From contig CM059582.1 of NCBI GenBank assembly GCA_030407085.1, positions 90,074,501 to 90,138,500 of the forward strand: a DNA stretch of 64,000 nt, given 5' to 3'. Within the stretch, counting starts at the first letter, position 1. The number at the start of each line of letters is the position of its first letter. The notes beneath the pieces are model-generated. The model had not been told where the DNA came from, did not search any database, and saw only the letters and a list, made by a program, of their open reading frames with translations. Made by a program: the position numbers and the translations under genes. This document shows, piece after piece, positions 1-10,589 of this stretch. Origin of the DNA: Trichopria drosophilae (Eukaryota > Arthropoda > Insecta > Hymenoptera > Diapriidae).

Positions 1-1241
1 AATCATAATTTGGTGACAGCTAAAGTGTGATTGACAACCATATATAGTAAAACATATTGTAATATCGAAAAAAAGGAATAAATATGATTATATTCAAACG
101 GCATAGTACAACATAATGACGTTTTCGTAGCATTTTTAATTTTAATTATTTTTAAGCATTATTTAAAGGTTCATAAAATTAGAGTTAGTAAAAACAACAA
201 TCCAAGTATTGGAATTAATACAAGAAATACAAGTTTCAAACGGTTCATGGTTCATGGTGCCTTACACTATTTTTTGAATTAGTCTTCCGAATAACCTGGT
301 CAACATTTTGGAATAAATGCCGTTTATTACCTGTATTTCTCAAAAATTACTGTCTTTGCACTGTATTTTTTAGTCAATTGCAATTTTTTTGTCGTGCTCC
401 TTTTTAAGTGAACGTACAGTTTCAAAAACGTGTTTCTGGTAGTTACACTTTGAATATATACATTGGGAATATACACTTTGTCGATTTTGAATTGAAAAAG
501 GCGCTTACAAACGACAAATTTAGAAATTCTACGACATAAGATGAACAAATGTAAATATAGTACAAAATGTTGCGCTTTCCGTGCATTTATTGTACAAAAT
601 TATTGCACTCGACAAAAAAACAGGAAAATAAAAAACAACAAATTAAAACATCTAGAAATGACTCATTCTTTTCTTGAAATCAACCTGTCCAAATTAGGCC
701 TTTCCACGCAGCTCGTCAGTTAATAGTAAGAAGCCGAAACGATTTAAAGCGAATTAATCAGTACAATTCAAAGCTTACTTGCGTGTCCCACACAGTACGA
801 AAGAGACAAAATAAATGTATGCAGGATACACAAACAAGACAGAACAATAATTCGGAAAGTTACTTTTTTAATTACTGAAAATATTTCATTTATTTTCTTA
901 TGTAAGCAAACAAAATTAGTCGACAATAATTTATTAACCTTACGAATAACAGACAATTGTACTATGCTGTTAACTGCAAAGCAGTCGCTTAGAACCTAAT
1001 AATGTTATTAGTATAGTTCATCATCTTCTTACAAAGGTTACCGAATTCTTGAAATGAAAACACTACTACAAAGCGTTTAAGACTTCTTTATGTATAAATG
1101 ACTAAGGTTTAATTTTCGTTGAAATTACGTTTTCATTTTAAGATACAGTTCATCTTTGCATCTTTTTATTAGCTTCTGTCTTGCTAAGTTATAGAATATT
1201 ATTTACATTTGATATGTCATTTTACGGAAAAGAACTAATTA
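1..1241. other. gene-free AT-rich DNA
   Basis: No reading frame here has recognisable protein features, and the short frames present are what AT-rich DNA gives by chance. No RNA gene or repeat structure was recognised. Confidence 0.6.
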
Positions 1242-1439
1242 CAGTAGTCCTCCTCTTAAGTTTACTTCCCTTAAGTTTTATACTTCCCGTAAGTTTTGCG
1301 AGTTTCTTCGCATACGTTTTGCCGCGCATGCGCACAGCGCGCAGAAGGGTTCAATATATCTATACTCCATGAGTTAAACTTAAGGGCAGAAGCCGTCATC
1401 TTGAAAGCCCAAATGTAAAACTTAAGGGGAGGACTACTG
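1242..1439. mobile_element. MITE with Tc1/mariner-type ends
   Basis: A 198-bp element has terminal inverted repeats of about 24 bp. The left end starts CAGTAGTCCTCC (1242) and the right end is its reverse complement, ending at 1439. A TA dinucleotide flanks each side (1240-1241 and 1440-1441), the target duplication expected of the Tc1/mariner superfamily. A second CTTAAGTTTTA motif lies just inside the left repeat. There is no coding capacity, so it would have been moved in trans. The structure is read directly; the superfamily rests on the TA target and the CAGT-type tip. Confidence 0.8.
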
Positions 1440-1509
1440 TACTTTTAAACATTACATTACTTTGAATGTTTACGAAATAGTAAGAATATTTATCAAGACG
1501 TTTGTGCAC

Positions 1510-1990
1510 GAAACGAGAACATCATTCAACCTATCCCAGCAAAGGAAAAGTATTCACAAGTATTGGCAAGTATTCACAAATGTTACTTTGAATCCTATTT
1601 ATTGGCCTTTGTGAATGCTTCCCTATTTCAATGATTTCTAATCATTATGGAAGTATTCATTGTATTGTCTTTGAATACTTCTCAATACTTAAAGATTACA
1701 ATTATAAAGTGAAAAATTTGCTATTCTTCAACAAATAATGGTACGGATATTTTGAATGCTTTCGAATACTTCCTGCACAGAAAACTTGATGAATGCTTCT
1801 GAATGCTTCAAAAAGCATTCATGTGAATATTCTCAATACTTCTGAATGTTTCCTCCAAACGAATACTTCCTAGTTCTGTGAAAAGTATTGTATGCCAATA
1901 TTTTTTATCTTTCTGAATGCGTATTGCACTACAGTAGATTTAAATGCTTCTGAATTCTTTTAGAAGTATTAATGCAAATAACAATTATTT
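1510..1990. repeat. degenerate low-complexity repeat of GAATACTTC-like words
   Basis: The words GAATACTTC, GAATGCTTC, AAGTATTC and AAGCATTC recur irregularly on both strands, and similar words return at 2470-2590. It looks like an eroded simple or palindromic satellite. No fixed period was found by eye. Confidence 0.45.
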
Positions 1991-2110
1991 ATTTCAATTT
2001 TTTTTTTTTATCAATTTATTAATTTTTCTAATGAATTATATTAAAATTATTGATAGATCGAAAATTCTGAGGCGTAATTTTGTGACGGTTGTATTTATTT
2101 AATTATTATT

Positions 2111-2443
2111 CAGACTTAAAATTTTATTTCGATGGCTAAACTGTTGTCGAATGAAAGTTTCAGACTTAATATCTCTGGTCGATAGTAAAATTCTTATCGA
2201 AAGAAAACCCCAGATCTGAAATCTGATATCGATGGATAAACTCTTTTCGAATGACGGTTCCAGATCTAACATCTACAGTCGCTAGTAAAATTCTTGTCGA
2301 ATGAAAATTCTAAACCTGAAATCTTATGTCGATGGATAAACTCTTGCCAAATGAAATTTTCAGACCTAATATCTTTAGTCGATAGTAAAATTCTTGTTGA
2401 AAGAAAATTTCAAGCCTAAAATCTTGTGTCGATGGATATACTG
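2111..2443. repeat. 50-bp tandem satellite with alternating monomer types
   Basis: Six complete 50-bp units start at 2129, 2179, 2229, 2279, 2329 and 2379, with partial units on both sides. Each begins TCGATGG or TCGATAG. Odd units carry TCGATGGATAAACTC-like starts and even units TCGATAGTAAAATTC-like starts, so the real repeat is a 100-bp dimer. Units differ at several positions, so the array is not recent. Confidence 0.85.
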
Positions 2444-2743
2444 AGATTCAGATATGTATAATCTTCATAGTAAAGTATGCAGAAGCATTCGGAAGCACTC
2501 AAATTCTCTGCATTCTATACTTTCCAATTCTTTTACAAGGATTAGGAAATAGCATTCAGAAGTGTTGAAAATGTCATTACTACTGAATACATTTTCGTTT
2601 GCTATGGTACCGAACTGTCATGCAGTTTTTCGTATGTTCATAACTCCAGTTTCTTATCAAATAATTACTTCCAATATTTTGTAATTAACTACCGCACTGA
2701 CTATACCGTTTCTCCCATTGGTTTTTGTATGTTAACGTCACAC

Positions 2744-3037
2744 TGTTGAAAATGTCTAAATAAGACGTGCACAGGTTAAGATTGCAAAGTACTTTATTGA
2801 TATGAAAGAAAAAGGATTGAAAAGGTGTGAGCAAAAACCTTATCGCGTGTACCGGCGGCGGGTGCTCTTATCGGAAATCTAATCTAGGCTAGGTCGCGAA
2901 CAACTTGTCGAACTTTTCGATATCAATTTGCATACTCGGGTAGACGTGGTAATACAAGATGGCCGTCTGCCCCAAATTCAAAACGTAACAAATGCGCGTT
3001 TCGAGAGATTCCATGAAATATACATTTTTTTCTAACA
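2744..3037 (-). repeat. Copia 3' LTR
   Basis: A 294-bp LTR matching the copy at 7185-7475. It starts TGTTGAAAATG and ends TTTCTAACA on the plus strand. The polypurine tract lies directly inside it at 3038-3048 (AAAAGTGGGAG on the element strand). Confidence 0.93.
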
Positions 3038-3123
3038 CTCCCACTTTTCATGGTTTCTCTCATCCTTACGCATGTATCGCAACAAAACAATGAAATACAA
3101 ATGTTAAAATTATATAAAAAATT

Positions 3124-3657
3124 TCAGTCTTTTAATTTTACATTTAACAGCTCTCGAATGTAACTAAATTGTTCTCTCAACAACGGTTTGGTAAAAATGT
3201 CCGCTTGTTGCTCTTTGGTCGAGATATATTGCAAAGCAAACGGACCTTTTAAATATAAATCACGCGCAAAATGATACTTAACATCAATGTGTTTCGTACG
3301 TTTATGAAACTCTTGATTTTTCAATAGTCGAATCGCACACTGATTGTCTATAAACAGAATTGGTTTATTCGTCTTACGCATACAAATCTCTGACACTAAT
3401 TGGTCTAACCAAACTAAATGCTTATTTGTTTGTGCCGCTGCAACAAACTCTGACTCGGTGGTAGACAACGCAACCATCTTCTGTTTCTGCGAGCTCCAGG
3501 ATATCGTACAAACACCTATTTTAAACACATAGCCGGAGGTTGACTTTCGCGTATCTAAGTCTCCAGCGTAATCAGCATCACTATAAGCCAATAAATCACT
3601 AATATCACTTGATCTAAACAGCAATCCGTAGTTAACAGTTCCTTTTAGGTATTTCAA
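3124..3657 (-). pseudogene. Copia RNase H domain
   Basis: The C-terminal 177 residues of the polyprotein are open and well conserved. They contain the diagnostic runs DADYAGDLDTRKSTSGY, LSTTESEF, FIDNQCAIRL, KHIDVKYHF and QQADIFTKPL. These are the RNase H signatures of Copia elements, which remove the RNA strand during reverse transcription. The domain stops 80 bp before the polypurine tract. It is intact in itself but separated from RT by a frameshift. Confidence 0.9.
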
Positions 3658-4478
3658 AATCCTCTTGACTGCGTTCCAGTCATGGTACTCAGTGCAAAGG
3701 AGATATCCGGTCTCGTGCCTATTGCAAGATACACGAGCGATCCTATTGCCTCTCGCTAGAGTGCCTTGATCTGACCTGGTTCTTGCTCGCCATGTACTGC
3801 TACATTTAACTCCTGATGTTTATCCATTGGGATTGTGACTGGATTTGCACGCTCCATATTGAACCGTTTTAGGATTTTCTGAGCATATCTTGATTGAATT
3901 ATGAAAATTGAGAATGCACTTAAGTCACCTGTCGTTACTTCGAATTCGGTTCTTAAATCCCTCAGAAGAAATTCAGCAGTTTTCGGATCAATCGCTGCTA
4001 TCAGTCCATCATCTATGTAAATTGCTAAGAGCAACAGGTTATGTTTCTGCCTGTTTGTGGAAACACATGGATCAGCTTTTGTGGGCACCAGGCTGAATTT
4101 TCTCAAAACAGAAGAGAAATACTCGTTCCAGCATCTGGAAGATTGTTTTAAGGCGTAGAGGCTTCTTTTTAACTTCCAGATGTCGGTCGATCCATTTTCA
4201 TAACCTTCAGGTTGAAACATATAGATGTCATCTTGCAAACTGCCATTCAAGAAAGCTGTCTTGATGTCGAATTGTCTTAGTTTCAGACCTTTGAAGCTGA
4301 TAAAGCCAGGATTGTTCTTATAGAGTCGAATTTGACTACCGGACTGAAAATCTCTTCGTAATCGACTCCTTTGGTCTGTGTAAATCCTTTCGCCACCAGT
4401 CTTGCCTGGTATTTGTCGATGATTCCGTCTGACTTTCTTTTAATTTTGAAGACCCATCGGTTTTCTATCGGTTTCTTT
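3658..4478 (-). pseudogene. Copia reverse transcriptase
   Basis: The reverse transcriptase core. Across frames I read ENRWVFKIKRK and ARLVAKGFTQ (near 4400), then LDIYMFQPEGYE-type and LKRSLYALKQS (near 4150-4200), and the catalytic box YIDDGL near 4010. Copia normally has YVDDM or YVDDI, so both catalytic aspartates are kept. The frame changes at about 4250 and 3755, so no single polypeptide spans the domain. Confidence 0.88.
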
Positions 4479-6249
4479 TTACCTATAATTTTTTAAGGAT
4501 TCACTAGGATCCAAGTTCCATTTTTTTTGAAGAGATTTTATCTCATCATCCATTGCTTTCTTCCAATGCTGAGCTCGAGTACTGGCTATGGCTTCCGCGT
4601 AGCTTTGTGGTTCTTCATGCTGCATAACTAGAGCCTCTACATCCTGGTCGACACCATCTTCATATCTGCTGGGCTTTCTGATAAGACTCCCGTCTCTCAG
4701 AACTCGTCCTTCGACTAAACTGGGTGCTGGTACTTCTTCGGTCTCTTGTTCTTGAAGTTGTTCTTCGGGGCTGGCTGTTTCGTTTGCTGAGTTCCAACTG
4801 TTGTCGCTGTCAGGTTCTTCTTGTAAAGGTTCTTGTTCCTGGAGTGGTGAAATTTGCTGTTCCACTTCATCTTTTGACATCACAACTCTCATTTGTTCTT
4901 CGTAGGGTTTTGGTGGTGAATCGAGGTAAATTTCCTTGTCGTTGAATATGACATCTCGTTTCACATCCATCCTGTTGGAAGCTGGGAACCATATTCTATA
5001 GCCTTTGATGTCCTTGTCATAACCTAAAAAAATTTCCTTTTCAGCCTTACGATCCAGTTTTTTTCGCTTCTCTTTTGGAACGTGAGCATATGCCATTGCT
5101 CCGAAGGAAACAAGTTTTTGAAGGCTTGCTCTCTGCCCAAACCATAGCTCGAATGGTGTTTTCAGCCGTTGTGAATTCGTATCAGTTCGATTTAACAGGT
5201 ATGCCGCTGTATTCACTCCTTCAGCCCATAACTTGAGAGGAAGACTTTTTGCATAAAGCATCGTCCTCATTGCCTCGACGAGAGTCCGATTTTCTCTTTC
5301 TGTGGAACCATTTTGCTCTGGGGTGTAGACAACAGTCCTTGGATGTTGAATTCCTCGGCTTGCCAGAAGATCGTTGACTTCTGAGTTAATAAACTCCTGA
5401 CCGTTGTCAGTGCGTTAAACCCTTATTTCCTTACCTAGATGATTTATGGCCATGTTCATACAAATTTTTAAAAAGTGCACCGTTTCGTCCTTCGCTCTAA
5501 AAAAGTAAACACTTTTAAAACGAGAAAATAGAACCGTTTAAGGAGTTTACTTGCATGGGTCCACATAAGTCAGTGTGAACTATTTCTCCAGGGAATTTTG
5601 TTTTGCAGGAATCAGCTATTTTCTTAAAGGGTAATCTATGAGACTTACCATACACGCACGGTTCACAGAAAAAATCCTTTTTATCAAGTACCTAGATGCC
5701 CTCAGTAGCCAGATAATTCCTTACAAATTGAAGATTTTGGTGACCAAGTTTCTCGTGCCACAATTGAATGTCCTCTTTGACTATGACATTTGCTTGAGTT
5801 TCTTGACCATCACGTTGGGTTATTCGGAACTGCATCTCGCATAATTTGTGCTTACGAACTCCCACTGCAACTGTAATTCCACCTTTTGTGAATTTGCAGC
5901 CTGTTGCATTCGACGTTTGCACCAGTCCTTTATCAAGAGCAGATCCGGCTGAAAAAAGATTATGTCGAGGGTTAGGTATATACAAAACACAAGACAAGTG
6001 TTTTTCTACCCAATTTGACCATTGAAAGCGAGAATATTTATGTCTCCTTCACCCAAAGCTTCAATTGAGACATTTTTCTTTCCTAAAGTTACCGGTCTGG
6101 ACTCCTCGAAATACTTTAAATTTAAAAACCAGTCATTTCTACTCGTCATGTGATCGGTCGCAACAGAATCCAAATACCATACCTCATTGTCGTAATTAGA
6201 TTGTTCCGAGGAAAAGACGCTCGTGCCATTAAAGTTTGACCTTTAGAAT
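4479..6249 (-). pseudogene. Copia protease and integrase region
   Basis: The protease is around 6090-6195 and reads LDSVATDHM, where active copies have DSGA, so the catalytic turn carries a Gly-to-Val change. The GAG-pre-integrase zinc domain lies at about 5692-5830 (HEKLGHQ). The integrase core follows with HTDLCGP (first Asp, near 5585), RTDNGQEF (second Asp, near 5400) and the Glu in EQNGSTERENR (near 5310). A stop falls just before RTDNGQ. The longest intact piece (4479-5270) covers the integrase C-terminus and linker. Several stops and frameshifts make this a pseudogene. Confidence 0.88.
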
Positions 6250-7042
6250 TTTGAGTCGTAGTCCATACTTGCTCAACATCCACGTGCCCAATGACCGGGT
6301 TTGTTGCACTTGTAGCATTCTTCCGAACTGTCTCTGCTGGCTGCGTTGGATCCTTGAAAGTGTCGAGTATGGTTGCTTTGGCGTTTCCATATTTTCTTTT
6401 TCTTCTGCTGCGTTGCAGTGAATGCTTCACTCGTTTCTTCGAACTGGCTTGATAGTCTAGTTTCCTCTGCGAGTAGTCTTTCAGTCAACTTGTCGAGTGT
6501 ACGTTCCACTTGTAAGGTTGATTCCCACGCTGTGATGAGAAATGCCCGTACGATGCTGGCAAAGTCATGAGAATCTTTGTCATAATCATCGATTCTGCTA
6601 TAGGTTCACCTAGAGCCTGTAGTCGAAATGCAAGGTCCTTTAATTTTGCAACATGAATTGCCATGCTGTCCACTTTATCTTTGGTAACTTGGTACCATTT
6701 CTGTTGCAGCATGTGGATACTCGTATCCGATTTTCGCTCATATAAGTTTTTCAGAGCTTGCCACATTCCGTTCGCAGACGAGCAATTCATAATGTGCACT
6801 AATTGTGCACCATACGACACTTTGCAATGAACCTTTGTCCTACACTATCTCTCAGCGCTTCTTTTTGTTCCGCACTGGGATTTTCGACTTCCTCCGTTTT
6901 TGCATCTCCAGCACACGTTACATCTACGGCGTTCTTTGCTTGAAGTAACACTGTAATTTGGAACTTCCATTGCGCCCAATTTTTGGCTCCCTTCAATTTC
7001 GTTATTTTTCAAACTTCCGATTCCATTTTGGGTCACTTCCAC
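6250..7042 (-). pseudogene. Copia gag, frameshifted
   Basis: Gag of the Copia element, which would form the nucleocapsid shell. The start is at about 7042 (MEVTQNG). The frame shifts near 6995, where KGAKNWAQWKF and following residues match the usual Copia N-terminal domain. It shifts again near 6810, where a helical block contains YERKSDTSIHMLQQKW, and ends in a zinc knuckle CYKCNKPGHWARGC (about 6275-6315) with the CX2CX4HX4C spacing. At least two frameshifts prevent translation as one protein. Confidence 0.85.
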
Positions 7043-7097
7043 TTTTTTTGCTCACACGCGGCGGGGCTAACTTCAAAACTTTGAGAACGCAGTTTTT

Positions 7098-7099
<2 letters not shown>

Positions 7100-7130
<31 letters not shown>
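7100..7130. repeat. A31 homopolymer in Copia 5' leader
   Basis: An uninterrupted run of 31 A (poly-T on the element strand) lies between the primer-binding site and gag. Such a run is prone to replication slippage and to assembly error. Confidence 0.95.
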
Positions 7131-7133
<3 letters not shown>

Positions 7134-7170
7134 TGTAATTCACTTAAAACTATTGTTTAGATTACGTGGC

Positions 7171-7184
7171 CTGGGCCCATAACC
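7171..7184 (-). promoter_or_regulatory. Copia-type primer-binding site
   Basis: The element strand reads GGTTATGGGCCCAG directly after the 5' LTR. This is the sequence used by Drosophila copia, which primes from an internal fragment of initiator Met tRNA rather than its 3' end. The match to the known copia site is from memory of that element. Confidence 0.8.
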
Positions 7185-7475
7185 TGTTGAAAATGTCTAA
7201 ATAAAACGTGCACGGGTTCAGATTGCAAAATACTTCATTGATATGAAAGAAAAAGGGTCGAAAACGTGTGAGCAAAAACCTTATCGCGTGTACCGGCGGA
7301 CGCACTTCACGGAAATGTAATCTAGACCAGGTCGCGAAATACTTGTCGAACTTTTCGATATCAATTTGCATACTCGGGTTGAAGTAGTAATACAAGATGG
7401 CCGTCCGCGCCAAATTCAAAATTTAACAAATGTGCGTTTCGAGAGATTCCATGAAATATACATTTATTTCTAACA
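7185..7475 (-). repeat. Copia 5' LTR
   Basis: A 291-bp partner of the LTR at 2744-3037 with the same termini. It adjoins the primer-binding site and is followed by the CACAC duplication at 7476-7480. Confidence 0.93.
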
Positions 7476-7730
7476 CACACGTCGGCCATATTGTATATAA
7501 TCCCACCAGTCTTGTAATTCCGTCAAAATTTTAGTACGGGAGAACCTGGCCATGCCCTATCGATTGTATATATATATATATCAGTGGGCAATTCGAATTA
7601 CAGTAGTGATTCTCCTTAATTCACCCCCCCCCCCATGTCATACGATCCCTATAAGACATATCTTTTGATCTCTGTAAGACATATTTTTCCCCTCACATGT
7701 TCCCCCGCCTCGCGCTTCGTCCGTCGCAGT

Positions 7731-8542
7731 TTAAGAGTGCTTCGAATCTCGGATGTACCGCCACGTAATAGCCGGTTTGGAACCCGCAAACCGGAAGCAA
7801 TTTGGCCATCAACTTACGCAAAAACGCGTGCACTAAATTAAATTATTTTTTTTTGCTAATGAAGCTAAAGGATGCCCGTACGTGGGAAAGTAACAACTTA
7901 AGCTGAAAAGTGTATGTAAAGCGTGAAAAAAAACTAATTAAAATGGACCATGTTTGACAGGTCATCAAAAATTGAATTTATGTAATTACAGAAAAATAAT
8001 ATTGCATTCATTTCGATTTTCCATATTACAATAGTGTTGCGGGATCTTTTGCATCTTTTCCCTCGTTACAAACCGAAAAATTGAAGCCACAAGTTGGTGG
8101 CGAAAATGCGAAGTCATCGCTACGACAAATTCCGTATCGAATCAAACTGTCAATTCCGCCTCGTATTTTGGCCACCAACTTGTGACTTCAATTTTCCGGT
8201 TTTTGACGCGGAAAAAATGCAAAAGATCCCGCAATACTATTGTAATGTGGGGAAATCGAAATGAATGAAATATTATTCCTCTGTAATTGCATAAATCCAA
8301 TTTTTGATGACCTGTCAAACATGGTCCATTTTAATGAGCTTTTTTTCACGCTTTACATACAGTTTTGAGCCTAGGTTGTTACTTTCCCACGTGCGGGCAT
8401 CCCTTAACTTCATTAGGAAATAAAAAATAATTGAAATTAGTGCACACGTTTTTGCGTAAGTTGGTGGCCAAATTGCTTCCGGTTAGCGGGTTCCGAACCG
8501 GCCATTAGGTGGCAGCACATTCGAGGTACGGAGCATTCTTAA
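7731..8542. mobile_element. foldback element with ~380-bp inverted arms
   Basis: The left arm (7731-8110) is the imperfect reverse complement of the right arm (8161-8542), with a 50-bp spacer. Landmarks are the ACCGGAAGCAATTTGGCC block near 7795 and its complement near 8470, and the TTTGACAGGTCATCAAAAATTGA block near 7955 and its complement near 8305 (each partly mismatched). Both outer ends carry TTAA, which could be the target site. There is no coding capacity. The arms have diverged by substitutions and small indels, so this is not an assembly artefact. Confidence 0.8.
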
Positions 8543-8742
8543 CGATAGCACGCGCACACGGAGAGAACCCAGATAACAAAATGAGTTGTTAATAGAATCA
8601 AGGCGAATTCACGGCTGAGAAAATAAATCACGAATGAACTCATGTCCGCTGCATGATGTGTCGCGTATTATTTCTCAGCATGAAATCACATGTGTGAGTT
8701 CACGTGAGTTTACTATGTATATACATATAATGAATTTCAAAC

Positions 8743-8839
8743 TTACCGCGCGAAAAGCAGCCAATGACGCACTGCTTTCACCTCTCGAAAATCAGTGTCG
8801 TTATTGGATGGCGGTGGGTCGTTGTTTCATTGTGATTGG
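8743..8839. promoter_or_regulatory. CCAAT-box and E2F-like cluster, possible host promoter
   Basis: Three CCAAT boxes lie within 80 bp: CCAAT at 8761, ATTGG at 8803 and ATTGG at 8835. An E2F-like TTTTCGCGCGG (minus strand, 8746-8756) is followed on the minus strand by GGTAAGT, a splice-donor-like sequence. Spacings of 42 and 32 bp suit NF-Y-type sites. The local GC content is higher than the surroundings. No transcript was identified, so promoter function is inference. Confidence 0.3.
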
Positions 8840-9015
8840 TCGATACTATGCGACATTTCCCCCTTTTGCTTCCCGGTAAGATCACAGTGAACTCATCATG
8901 TATGTATAGGTATTGGAGAAGTAAACTTTTTATATCTAATGAGAAGATTATTTACATAATAAAATACATTTTATACTATAAGTGCATACATATATTAACA
9001 TATATATCATTTTTT

Positions 9016-9168
9016 TTAATTATTGTTTTCGCTTTCCGATGATTCGTCTGTCAATTCATCCGGAATAGTAAGTTTTTGTTTCAGTTTTGCTATTTTTAGC
9101 AAAATAGCTTGGTTGGGGTCGTCTTTGGCGCATTTGTTTCTGTACCGTTGTTTTGTGGCACGCAAACT
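9016..9168 (-). CDS. possible C-terminal exon of an unidentified protein
   Basis: The minus strand is open for 50 codons to a TAA at 9016-9018. The C-terminus is acidic (DELTDESSESENNN) after a basic helical segment (LLKIAKLKQKL). The composition looks like real protein rather than chance AT-rich DNA, and the upstream side is cut by an inverted-repeat element at 9195. There is no start codon in frame, and an in-frame TGA lies at the upstream edge. I do not recognise the family. It may be chance. Confidence 0.2.
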   Translation of the reverse strand, partial: SLRATKQRYRNKCAKDDPNQAILLKIAKLKQKLTIPDELTDESSESENNN

Positions 9169-9194
9169 TCAGTTTCCTCATTTTTTAATTTTTG

Positions 9195-9481
9195 CGCGGA
9201 CAAAAAGCATCGAGGGAAGTTTCGAGTTGAGCAAACTGTCAGTTAGACTGATGGAATTGAAACTGATATTTATTGTTTTTCACTTCAGGGCGGCGGACGA
9301 GCCGTTCCGCAGCGCCGCGTTACAGTGCATCGCCTTGCGCTTTGTTAAACACAGGATATTTTGGTCATTTTTAAACCAATCGAGTTGAAATTTTCCATAA
9401 AACTTCTTTGAATGTAGAGGAACCAAAGTCTCACTGACAGTTTGCTCAACTCGAAACTTCCCTCGATGCTTTTTGTCCGCG
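9195..9481. mobile_element. short MITE with ~55-bp inverted repeats
   Basis: Near-identical inverted repeats lie at 9195-9251 and 9425-9481. Each contains AAGCATCGAGGGAAGTTTCG or its complement, with about one mismatch in 55 bp, and the interior is 170 bp. No clear target duplication was found. The high arm identity suggests a recent origin or gene conversion between the arms. Confidence 0.7.
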
Positions 9482-10589
9482 AAGCGATAAGTTTGCGGTC
9501 ACCAATCTAGCGTTATTAACAATTAAAAAATATTTAAAAATAACAACTTTGTATAATTTTTATATTACGGACGTCATCGCTTGACCATCAGGAGTAGGTA
9601 AAAAAAATTGCAAGGTGTTTCAGGCATAATTGAACGAAATATGGCGATTTATATCTTAAAATATAATTAAATTTATGATTAAAGATTTTAGTGGTTTTTA
9701 TTTTTTATTGTGAAAGCTATTCGTCGAATCAAAAAATTTCTTTTGAAAAAAACATGCGTCTCGTCATTCTGAATACCTCGATATTTTTCCAAATCAAAAT
9801 TTCGACTTTTTAAATTTTCGATTTGAAAACGGCCAGGGGCCAACTCGTTTCGGCAGTTCGAGCGTCGATCGAGTTCTACGATGAACGAGCTCAATTATAA
9901 CTTGAGAAAATAAAGTAGAGTAATAAAATATGTAAATTTTTATAAAAATAAAAAATCATACGTATACTTACAGTACAATATTTTCGTGACTTTTGCATTT
10001 TGTAAATTTAGCGTGTTATGTGATCCCAATCATGTACATTGATTTAGTAGTTCGTTGGTAGATGTATAAATGTATGTTTGAAAGCCATACTTATAAATTC
10101 TCTTAATTTACAAGCTCCAAAAGTTTTCAAATATTAAACTGGTACATGACGAATAAAGATGACGAGACGAGAAAGATCATTACATGAATTGTAATTCTTT
10201 ATTAGGAAATTTTCTGCTCTACAAAAAAGGTTTAGTAAAATTTTACTCACCGTTTTTAAACACCGTTTTCGATATGGAAGCAATAGAATGAAAAAAAAAA
10301 CGTATGCGGCGTCCGACGGTACGTTCTAAAAACTCGATATTCTTCGAAAAACATCACTGCATGTCATTTATAGAATAAGTACTAGGCGTAGATGATTACA
10401 TTTCTCGTCACAACACTGATGAGAATCAGAATATCCACATAATGAGTTCCTTCAAACATGGAAATGCAATACATCACTCCAGGTCATTTATTTCGAAAAT
10501 TTAACGACTTTTAGAAGCAGTCCTGAGCGTAGATGAGAAAATCCCTCACCATAATTAGATAAGATTAAAAGTTTTTCTACGTCTTCTAC
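9482..10589. other. gene-free AT-rich DNA
   Basis: I see no supported coding sequence, RNA gene or repeat. The interval separates the MITE at 9195-9481 from the LINE that starts near 10590. Confidence 0.5.

Larger units (their letters stand above)
2744..7475 (-). mobile_element. Copia LTR retrotransposon, complete but inactivated
   Basis: A complete element of 4.73 kb on the minus strand. Both LTRs begin TGTTG and end TAACA, and the flanks carry the same 5-bp duplication CACAC (2739-2743 and 7476-7480). Inside are a primer-binding site next to the right (5') LTR and a polypurine tract next to the left (3') LTR. The gene order on the minus strand is gag, protease, integrase, RT, RNase H, which is the Copia (Pseudoviridae-like) order. 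The reading frame is broken by several frameshifts and stops. The LTRs differ at roughly one position in ten by eye, so the insertion is old. Confidence 0.95.

Noticed and set aside
9023..9388. 121-codon plus frame
   Set aside because: It crosses the MITE boundary at 9195 and has no protein features.
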